Source of the DNA: Actinomycetes bacterium
Lineage (GTDB): Bacteria; Actinomycetota; Actinomycetes; Propionibacteriales; Propionibacteriaceae
Reading direction: 5' to 3'
DNA length: 64,000 nt
Assembly: GCA_023436925.1 (NCBI GenBank)
Contig: JAEZHJ010000038.1
Coordinates: 11,105-75,104 of the forward strand
Shown here: positions 26,524 to 32,869 of the stretch, piece by piece
Layout: each line of letters begins with the position of its first letter
Position numbering within the stretch: position 1 is the stretch's first letter
Position numbers and translations under genes: made by a program
The notes under the pieces: model-generated
The model's database searches: none
Seen by the model: only the letters and a program-made list of their open reading frames with translations
Told to the model about the DNA's origin: nothing

Positions 26524-27693
26524 TCAGCGGGCGGCGACGACCCGTCCGCGCAGGATCACCAGCCGCGGCGACCGCGTGACCGAGGGATCGGCCAGCGGGT
26601 CGGCGTCGTAGACCACCAGGTCAGCCCAGGCACCGTCGGTGAGGACGTCGGGCGCCCCGAGCCAGCCGCGGGCCCGCCAGGACGCGGCCCCGAGCGCGAA
26701 CTCGGCCCCGCCCAGGCCGGCCAGCAACCCGATCTCCTGCGACAGCACGCCGTGCGGGACGGTGCCGCCGGCGTCGGTCCCGGCGAAGACCGGGACGCCG
26801 GCCTCGATCGCGGCACCGATGGTGTCCAGCCGACGGGCGTAGAGCGCCCGCATGTGGGCCGCGTAGCGCGGGAACTTCGCTTCCCCGGCGTCGGCGAAGC
26901 CCGGGAAGTTCTCCAGGTTGACCAGGGTCGGCACCAGGGCCACCTGCCGCTGCGCCATCAACTCGATCGTGTCGGGGTCGAGTCCGGTGCCGTGCTCGAT
27001 CCCGTCGATCCCGGCGCGGACCAACTCGTGGACCGACTCCTCGCCGAAGCAGTGCGCGGTGACCCGCGCCCCCAGTTGGTGGGCGCGTTCGATGGCGGCT
27101 GCGGCGAGGTCGGCGGGCCACAGCGGGGCGAGGTCGCCCACGCTCCGGTCGATCCAGTCCCCGACCAGCTTCACCCAACCGTCCCCCGCGCGGGCCTGGC
27201 GTTCCACCTCCGCAATCAGGCCGTCCGGCTCGATCTCGACGGCGTAGTTGCGGATGTAGCGGCCGGTGGTCGCGATGTGACGTCCCGCCCGGATGATCCG
27301 GGGCAGGTCAGGCTCGGCGTCGATCCAGTGGGTGTCGATCGGTGAGCCGGCGTCCCGGATCAGCAGCGTTCCGGCGTTCCGGTCGGTGCGCGCCTGCGCC
27401 TCGGCGGTGGCCCGGTCGGTCCCGCCGGTGGAGGCCAGCCCGATGTGGCAGTGGGCGTCCACCAGCCCCGGCAGGATCCAGGCGTCCCGGCAGACGGTGA
27501 CCGCGTCACGCACCGGGTCGGTCCGCACCACGCCCTCGCTCACCCACAGGTCGCGCACCTCGCCGTCCGGCAGCACGGTGCCGTGCAGGTGCAGCGGCGC
27601 GGGCTCGGGTGGCCCGGCCTGGGTGGCGTCCGGATGGGAGTGAGCGAAGAAGTGCGGCTCGCCCAGCCCGGGCGGCGCGTGGTGATGCCCCAT
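26524..27693 (-). CDS. amidohydrolase family protein
   Basis: 389 residues. Metal-site motifs are in order: ILPGLVDAHCHIGL (HxH, near residue 75), a Lys in WVKLVGDW, TAHCFGEESVHEL, IDGIEHGTGLD and VFAGTDAGG (last Asp). This is the imidazolonepropionase/prolidase-like branch with a composite C-terminal beta domain (WADLVVYDADPL). The first 37 residues are His-rich (GHHHAPP, HFFAHSH, HLHG), which is unusual for the family. No signal peptide. TAACGT at 27701-27706 predicts a leaderless start at ATG 27693; the longer upstream frame runs through the repeat array and is rejected. Confidence 0.87.
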   Translation of the reverse strand: MGHHHAPPGLGEPHFFAHSHPDATQAGPPEPAPLHLHGTVLPDGEVRDLWVSEGVVRTDPVRDAVTVCRDAWILPGLVDAHCHIGLASTGGTDRATAEAQARTDRNAGTLLIRDAGSPIDTHWIDAEPDLPRIIRAGRHIATTGRYIRNYAVEIEPDGLIAEVERQARAGDGWVKLVGDWIDRSVGDLAPLWPADLAAAAIERAHQLGARVTAHCFGEESVHELVRAGIDGIEHGTGLDPDTIELMAQRQVALVPTLVNLENFPGFADAGEAKFPRYAAHMRALYARRLDTIGAAIEAGVPVFAGTDAGGTVPHGVLSQEIGLLAGLGGAEFALGAASWRARGWLGAPDVLTDGAWADLVVYDADPLADPSVTRSPRLVILRGRVVAAR

Positions 27694-27700
27694 GGTTCGG

Positions 27701-27706
27701 ACGTTA
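27701..27706 (-). promoter_or_regulatory. -10 element TAACGT, predicted leaderless promoter of the amidohydrolase
   Basis: TAACGT on the minus strand ends 7 nt before ATG 27693. It lies about 90 bp from the tandem array. Confidence 0.5.
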
Positions 27707-27729
27707 CCGCACCGTCCGGCGGGACAGGA

Positions 27730-27742
27730 GGACGGTTCTTCC
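27730..27742. repeat. inverted stray copy of the array core
   Basis: GGACGGTTCTTCC is the exact reverse complement of the GGAAGAACCGTCC junction found inside the 27796-27939 array, about 55 bp away on the amidohydrolase side. Confidence 0.6.
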
Positions 27743-27795
27743 TGGCCCACCCGGGACAGACCCCGGTGCCAGCGTTGGGCGGATGGGACGGATGG

Positions 27796-27939
27796 GGACC
27801 GTCCCCCTCTGCCGAAGGACCGTCCCCGTGTGCGGAAGAACCGTCCCCGTGTGCGGGAGAACCGTCCCCGTGTGCGGAAGAACCGTCCCCGTGTGCCGAA
27901 GGAGCGCCGGCCTCGTGTGCCGAAGGAGCGCCGGCCTCG
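27796..27939. repeat. 21-bp tandem repeat array in the amidohydrolase/ArsR intergenic region
   Basis: Five consecutive 21-bp units start at 27796, 27817, 27838, 27859 and 27880 (consensus GRACCGTCCCCGTGTGCSGAA). They are followed by a 24-bp derivative (27901-27924, GGAGCGCCGGCCTCG then TGTGCCGAA) and a partial copy to 27939. The first unit begins within the perfect palindrome GGGGAC-C-GTCCCC (27794-27806). The 21-bp period equals two helical turns, so equivalent positions face the same side of the DNA. The array fills the gap between two divergent leaderless promoters. The rest of the 301-bp gap holds only the promoters and one inverted core copy. Confidence 0.85.
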
Positions 27940-27960
27940 CCGGGCAATCGTCTCGACCCA

Positions 27961-27988
27961 TTGCACAAGTTCTATGCACGAGTATTAT
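27961..27988 (+). promoter_or_regulatory. promoter of the ArsR-MFS operon (TTGCAC-16 bp-TATTAT)
   Basis: -35 TTGCAC (27961-27966), a 16-bp spacer and -10 TATTAT (27983-27988), ending 6 nt before GTG 27995, so the operon is predicted to be leaderless. It is unusually AT-rich for this sequence. GCACG and CGTGC flank the -10 and TATGCA is directly repeated; either might be the regulator's operator. Confidence 0.6.
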
Positions 27989-27994
27989 GCATGC

Positions 27995-28585
27995 GTGCCT
28001 GATGAAGTGATTCCTGCTCCCGACCTCGCGACCGTCCGGCTGTCCGCGCGGCAGCTGCGCACCCTTGCCCACCCGCTGCGGGCCCGGCTGCTGAGCTCCC
28101 TGCGGCTGGACGGGCCGGCCACCGCCACCGCGCTCGCCACCGCGCTGGGCACCAACTCCGGTGCCACCAGCTACCACCTGCGCCAGCTCGCCGCGGCAGG
28201 CCTGGTGGTGGAGGACGCCGAGGCCGGACGGGGCCGGGAGCGCTGGTGGCGGGCGGCCCACCAGGTCAGCGCCTTCCACCCCGGCGACTACGCCGACGAT
28301 CCGGATGCCGCCGCGGCCGCCGACTGGTTCGAGGACCACGCGCTGAGCTCACTCACCGAGCAGTTCGCCGACTGGACGGCGAACCGCAACCGGTTCCCGG
28401 CGCCGTGGCGGGACGCGGCCAGCGTCAACGACTTCGCGCTGCACCTCTCCCCCGCCCGGCTGCAGGAGCTCACCGCGGAGATCTGGGAGCTGCTGCTGCG
28501 GTACCGCAACGAGGCCGACCCCGACGAGCCGGACGCCGAGCAGGTGGTGGTCGGGTACCTCGCCTTCCCGCGGCTGCCCCGATGA
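27995..28585 (+). CDS. ArsR-type winged-helix transcriptional regulator
   Basis: 196 residues. The N-terminal ~90 residues hold an ArsR/HTH_20 domain: LSARQLRTLAHPLRARLLSSL, DGPATATALATALGTNSGATSYHLRQLAAAGLVV (recognition helix) and the wing region AEAGRGRERWWRA. The C-terminal half, with NDFALHLSPARLQELTAEIWELLLRY, matches the ligand/dimer part of actinobacterial regulators that precede MFS transporters. No Cys metal site is visible, so it is probably not a metal sensor. GTG 27995 is chosen from the promoter position. It overlaps the transporter gene by ATGA and probably controls it. Confidence 0.85.
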   Translation: MPDEVIPAPDLATVRLSARQLRTLAHPLRARLLSSLRLDGPATATALATALGTNSGATSYHLRQLAAAGLVVEDAEAGRGRERWWRAAHQVSAFHPGDYADDPDAAAAADWFEDHALSSLTEQFADWTANRNRFPAPWRDAASVNDFALHLSPARLQELTAEIWELLLRYRNEADPDEPDAEQVVVGYLAFPRLPR

Positions 28586-29856
28586 GCGGCGTCTCCGCGC
28601 TCGAGCCGAGACAGGTCAGGTTCCGCTACCTGATGGTGCAGGCCCTGCGCTGGCTGCCCACCGGGTTGCTGATCCCGGTGACCACCTTGCTGATGCTCGA
28701 CCGAGGGCTGGGCCTGGCCGAGGTCGGCACGGTGGTGGCGGCCCAGGGGCTGGTCGTGCTCCTGCTGGAGTTGCCCACCGGAGGCCTGGCCGACTCGCTG
28801 GGCCGCCGGCCCGTCCTGATCGCCGCCAGCGCGTTGGCGGTCGTCTCCGTCGCCCTGCTGGCGGCGGCGGACTCCTACCCGGCCTTCCTGGCGGTCTGGC
28901 TGGTACAGGGCGCCTCCCGCGCCCTCGACAGCGGCCCGCTGGACGCGTGGTTCGTGGACGCCACCCTCGCCGCCGACCCCCGGGCCAGGCTGGAGCCCGG
29001 CCTGGGCGCGGGCGGGACGGTGACCGGGCTCGCCCTGGCGGCGGGCTCCCTGGCCAGCGGTGCGCTCGTCGCGCTCGGCCCGGTGGGCGGGGTGGACGCC
29101 CTCGCCGTCCCGGTGATCGCGGCGGTGGTGCTGGAACTGGCCCACCTGGCGGGGGTGGCGGTCCTGGTCCGCGAGCCGGCCCGCACCGTCCGCTCCGGGC
29201 TGCGTGACTCGATCGGGCAGGCGCCCCGGGCGATCGGAGAGGCGGTCGGCCTGCTGCGCCACTCCCGGGTCCTGCTCGCCCTGGTGGCCGTCGAACTGTC
29301 CTGGGGCTTCGGCCTGGCAGCGGTCGAGACGCTCACCCCGGTGCGGCTGGCCGAGACGCTCGACAGCGCGGACGCCGCCGCCGTGCTGCTCGGCCCGGTG
29401 GGGGCCGCCGCCTGGCTGGTGAGCGCCGGTGGGGCCGCGCTCGCCCCCGTCCTGGCCAGGACGATCGGGACCGCCCCGACCGCCGCGGTGCTGCGGCTGG
29501 CCCAGGGTGGGGCGGTCGTCGCGATGGGACTCACTGCCGGCCCCGCGGGGGTGGTAGCGGCGTACTTGGCCGGCTATGCCGCGCACGGCGCGTCCAACCC
29601 GGTGCACCAGACCCTGCTGCACCAGCAGGTGGACAACGGCCACCGCACCAGCGTGCTGTCCCTGAACTCGATGGCGGCCCAGCCCGCCGGCGCGGTGGGC
29701 AGCATCGTGCTCACGGCGGTGGCGGGCGCCTGGTCGACCAGCGTGGCCATCGTGCTGGGCGGCGTGGTGCTCGCCCTGGCTGCCCCGCTCTACCTGCCCG
29801 CGTGGCGGGCGGCCCGGACGGAAGGACTCAGCGCGGACCCTGGTTCGGCTGGTTGA
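28582..29856 (+). CDS. MFS transporter (putative drug/metabolite exporter)
   Basis: 424 residues with about 12 hydrophobic segments. The loop between helices 2 and 3 reads LPTGGLADSLGRRPVLIAAS, the MFS motif A (G-x-L-A-D-x-x-G-R-R). A central cytoplasmic loop near residue 215 (REPARTVRSGLRDS) separates the two halves. Closest in style to multidrug or small-molecule efflux MFS proteins controlled by adjacent ArsR-type regulators. Translationally coupled to the regulator. Its 3' end overlaps the ffh 3' end by 29 bp in convergent orientation, so the two transcripts could interfere. Confidence 0.87.
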   Translation: MSGVSALEPRQVRFRYLMVQALRWLPTGLLIPVTTLLMLDRGLGLAEVGTVVAAQGLVVLLLELPTGGLADSLGRRPVLIAASALAVVSVALLAAADSYPAFLAVWLVQGASRALDSGPLDAWFVDATLAADPRARLEPGLGAGGTVTGLALAAGSLASGALVALGPVGGVDALAVPVIAAVVLELAHLAGVAVLVREPARTVRSGLRDSIGQAPRAIGEAVGLLRHSRVLLALVAVELSWGFGLAAVETLTPVRLAETLDSADAAAVLLGPVGAAAWLVSAGGAALAPVLARTIGTAPTAAVLRLAQGGAVVAMGLTAGPAGVVAAYLAGYAAHGASNPVHQTLLHQQVDNGHRTSVLSLNSMAAQPAGAVGSIVLTAVAGAWSTSVAIVLGGVVLALAAPLYLPAWRAARTEGLSADPGSAG

Positions 29857-31408
29857 ACAGCTTCTGCAGGTCGGCGGGCAGTTCGAACTCGCCCATCGCC
29901 TTGGCCAGGTCGGCCTCGCTGGGCTGGGCCGGCAGCCCGAAGGCGGAACCCGTCGGCGGGGCCGCCGGGAGGGCCGCCGGCTTGCCGGTCTGGTTGCGCT
30001 TGGCCGGGTTGCCCGAGACGCCCTTGCCGCCCTTGCGCTTCTTGGCCTGCTGCCGGGCGGGCTTGCGGGCACCGCCGCCCATCCCGGGCATCCCGCCGGC
30101 CATCGCGCCGCCGAGGCTCTGCATCATCTTGCGGGCCTCGAAGAACCGGTTCACCAGCGAGTTGACGTCGGAGACCTGGGTGCCGGAGCCCTTGGCGATC
30201 CGGGCCCGCCGGGAGCCGTCGAGGAGCTTCGGGTTGGCCCGCTCGGCGGGGGTCATCGAGTAGATGATCGCCTCGATCCGGTCGATCTCGCGTTCGTCGA
30301 TGCCGTTGATCTGGTCCTTCATCTGGCCCATCCCCGGCATCATCCCGAGGATCTTCGACAGCGGGCCCATCCGGCGCACCGCCTGCATCTGCTGCAGGAA
30401 GTCGTCCAGGCCGAACTCGCCCTTGCCCTTGAGCAGCTTCTCCGCCGCCTTGGCGGTCTGCTCGGCGTCGAAGGTCTTCTCCGCCTGCTCGATCAGGGTC
30501 AGGACGTCGCCCATCCCGAGGATGCGGCTGGCCATCCGGTCGGGGTGGAAGGCGTCGAAGTCGTCCAGGCCCTCGCCGTTGGAGGCGAACATGATCGGCC
30601 GGCCGGTGACCCGGGCGATCGACAGCGCCGCGCCACCGCGGGCATCACCGTCCAGCTTGGACAGCACCACGCCGTCGAAGCCGACGCCGTCGGCGAAGGC
30701 GCGGGCGGTGTTGACGGCGTCCTGGCCGATCATCGCGTCGACCACGAACAGGATCTCGGTCGGCTGGACGGCGTCGCGGATGTCGGCGGCCTGCTGCATC
30801 AGTTCGGCGTCGACGCCGAGGCGGCCCGCGGTGTCGACGATCACCACGTCGTAGAGCCGCTGCTGGGCGTGGACTATGGACTCCCGCGCCACCTCGACCG
30901 GGTCGCCGACGCCGTTGCCGGGCTGCGGGGCGAAGACATGGACGCCGGCCCGCTCACCGACCACTTGCAGCTGGTTGACCGCGTTCGGACGCTGGAGGTC
31001 GGCGGCGACCAGCAGCGGCGAGTGGCCCTGGGCACGCAGCCAGCGGCCCAGCTTGCCGGCCAGGGTCGTCTTGCCGGAGCCCTGCAGGCCGGCGAGCATG
31101 ATGACCGTCGGCGGGTTCTTGGCGAACCGCAGCGGCCGGGACTGGCCGCCGAGGATCTCGACGAGCTCCTCGTTGACGATCTTGATGATCTGCTGGCCGG
31201 CGTTGAGCGCCTGGTGGATCTCGGCCCCCTGCGCACGGGTGCGCACCGCGGCGATGAACTCCTTGACCACGCCCAGGTTGACGTCCGCCTCGAGCAGGGC
31301 GAGCCGGATCTCGCGGGTCGTCGCCTCGATGTCGGCCTCGGTGAGCCGGGTCTTGCCGCGCAGGCTGCGGAAGGCAGCGGACAGGCGGTCCTGCAGGGTG
31401 TCGAACAA
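29828..31408 (-). CDS. ffh: signal recognition particle protein Ffh (SRP54)
   Basis: 526 residues. An N domain four-helix bundle (FDTLQDRLSAAFRSLRGKTRLTEADI) is followed by the GTPase domain: G1 GLQGSGKTTLAGKLG near residue 107, DTAGRLGVD (G3) and LSKLDGDARGG (G4). The Met-rich M domain begins near residue 320 (LLKGKGEFGLDDFLQQM, MMPGMGQMK). A Lys/Arg/Pro-rich tail of ~80 residues extends past the usual end. It binds signal sequences on nascent chains with 4.5S RNA. TTG 31408 is the start (TTGTTCGACACC), with GAGGAAG upstream. Confidence 0.97.
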   Translation of the reverse strand: MFDTLQDRLSAAFRSLRGKTRLTEADIEATTREIRLALLEADVNLGVVKEFIAAVRTRAQGAEIHQALNAGQQIIKIVNEELVEILGGQSRPLRFAKNPPTVIMLAGLQGSGKTTLAGKLGRWLRAQGHSPLLVAADLQRPNAVNQLQVVGERAGVHVFAPQPGNGVGDPVEVARESIVHAQQRLYDVVIVDTAGRLGVDAELMQQAADIRDAVQPTEILFVVDAMIGQDAVNTARAFADGVGFDGVVLSKLDGDARGGAALSIARVTGRPIMFASNGEGLDDFDAFHPDRMASRILGMGDVLTLIEQAEKTFDAEQTAKAAEKLLKGKGEFGLDDFLQQMQAVRRMGPLSKILGMMPGMGQMKDQINGIDEREIDRIEAIIYSMTPAERANPKLLDGSRRARIAKGSGTQVSDVNSLVNRFFEARKMMQSLGGAMAGGMPGMGGGARKPARQQAKKRKGGKGVSGNPAKRNQTGKPAALPAAPPTGSAFGLPAQPSEADLAKAMGEFELPADLQKLFNQPNQGPR

Positions 31409-31512
31409 CGTGGAGCTTCCTCACGTGCGGGGAGATACCGGGCAAGCTTACCGGGCGGGCGCCCGGCGCCTCACCGCCCGCGGACGCCCCCCACGCCGCG
31501 GACGGCCCACAC

Positions 31513-31601
31513 GTCGAGGGCCACCCCACCCGCCGAGGGCCACCCCACACGCCGAGGGCCACCCATGATGGGTGGCCCTCAGTGCCGGACGGTGGCCCTA
31601 G
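31513..31601. repeat. intergenic repeat cluster, core (G)CCGAGGGCCACC, between ffh and ftsY
   Basis: Three direct copies spaced 19 bp apart start at 31513 (GTCGAGGGCCACCCC), 31532 and 31551 (GCCGAGGGCCACCC), followed by inverted copies. GAGGGCCACCC (31554-31564) and GGGTGGCCCTC (31570-31580) make an 11-bp perfect hairpin with loop ATGAT; a further GGTGGCCCTA lies near 31590. The same core with the same hairpin design recurs at 61542-61613. It sits downstream of ftsY and upstream of ffh, so it could be a terminator, an attenuator or a repetitive extragenic palindrome. Confidence 0.8.
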
Positions 31602-31616
31602 GTGAGAAGGGCGGGG

Positions 31617-32786
31617 TCAGTCCTCGCTCAGCAGCGCGTCGACGAAGGCCTGCGGCTCGAACGGCGCGAGGTCGTCGGCGCCCTCGCCCAGGCCGATCAG
31701 CTTGACCGGGACGCCGAGCTCGCGCTGCACCTGGACGACGATGCCGCCCTTGGCCGAGCCGTCCAGCTTGCTCAGCACGATGCCGGTGACGTCGACCACC
31801 TCGGAGAACACCCGGGCCTGGGTGAGTCCGTTCTGACCGGTGGTCGCATCGATCACCAGCAGCACCTCGGTGACCGGCAGCCGGCGCTCCACCACGCGCT
31901 TGATCTTGCCCAGCTCGTCCATCAGGCCGGTCTTGGTGTGAAGCCGTCCGGCGGTGTCGATCACGACGACGTCCACGCCGTCCTCGATCCCGCGGCTGAC
32001 GGTGTCGAAGGCCACCGAGGCCGGGTCGCCGCCCTCGGGTCCGCGGACGGTGGGCACGCCCACCCGGGAGCCCCAGGTCTCCAGCTGGTCGGCGGCTGCG
32101 GCCCGGAAGGTGTCGGCGGCCCCCAGCACGACGGTGTGGCCCTCGGCGACCAGGACGCGGGCCAGCTTGCCGATCGTGGTGGTCTTGCCGGTGCCGTTCA
32201 CCCCGACGACCAGGACAACGCCCGGCTTGCCGTCCTCGCCGGTGATCCGCAGGCTGCGGTCCAGGCTCGGGTCGACCAGCTTGGTCAGTTCGGCGGCCAG
32301 CACCTGGCGGGCGTGCGCCGGGTCGGAGCCTCCGTCGATCGACAGTTCGCGGCGCAGCGCGGTGATCAGCTCGGTGGTGGGGCCGACCCCGAGGTCGGCG
32401 GTGATCAGGGTGGCCTCGAGGTCGTCCCACGCGTCGGCGTCGAGGCGGTCGGCCGACAGCAGCCCGAGCAGGCCGCGGGCGAACGGGTTGTTGCTGGCAG
32501 CGAGCCGACGGCGCAGCCGCGCCATCCGGGAGGCCGGCGCCTCGGGGACGTCGAGCGTGGGCGTGGCCGGCACCGGCGACACCGGTGACCGGGCAGGCTC
32601 GGGCTCGGCGACGACGGTCCCGGCGGGGGCCGCTTCGGGCTCGGGAACCTCGGGCTCTGCCGGGAGCTCCTCGGGAGCCTGCCGCCTGGTCAGCGCCGCC
32701 TGGCGATTCCCCTGCACGACGAGAATGCTGGCGACGACGATGGCGGCGAGGATGCCTCCGACGACGATCAGGAAGATGATGTCCAC
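31617..32786 (-). CDS. ftsY: signal recognition particle receptor FtsY
   Basis: 389 residues. An N-terminal hydrophobic segment (residues ~3-25, IFLIVVGGILAAIVVASILVV) anchors it to the membrane, as in other actinobacteria; an acidic Glu/Pro-rich linker follows (~40-85). The NG domain has G1 GVNGTGKTTTIGKLA near residue 197, DTAGRLHTKTG, and LSKLDGSAKGG near 335. It docks Ffh-bound ribosomes at the membrane. ATG 32786. Placed directly upstream of ffh with only the repeat cluster between them. Confidence 0.96.
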   Translation of the reverse strand: MDIIFLIVVGGILAAIVVASILVVQGNRQAALTRRQAPEELPAEPEVPEPEAAPAGTVVAEPEPARSPVSPVPATPTLDVPEAPASRMARLRRRLAASNNPFARGLLGLLSADRLDADAWDDLEATLITADLGVGPTTELITALRRELSIDGGSDPAHARQVLAAELTKLVDPSLDRSLRITGEDGKPGVVLVVGVNGTGKTTTIGKLARVLVAEGHTVVLGAADTFRAAAADQLETWGSRVGVPTVRGPEGGDPASVAFDTVSRGIEDGVDVVVIDTAGRLHTKTGLMDELGKIKRVVERRLPVTEVLLVIDATTGQNGLTQARVFSEVVDVTGIVLSKLDGSAKGGIVVQVQRELGVPVKLIGLGEGADDLAPFEPQAFVDALLSED

Positions 32787-32869
32787 GGCCGCCAGCCTAC
32801 GGCGTCAGCACCCGCCCCGCGTCCGTCGCACGCTCCGCCGACGGCGGCCCGCACAGCCATCACGCCCTG

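Noticed and set aside
27796..27939. Possible CRISPR array
   Set aside because: The repeats are directly contiguous without unique spacers, too short for CRISPR, and no cas gene is in the window.
27692..27994. N-terminal extension of the ArsR regulator reading through the tandem repeats
   Set aside because: The extension is Arg/Pro-rich repeat translation; the promoter at 27961-27988 starts transcription downstream of it, and the ArsR fold begins after GTG 27995.
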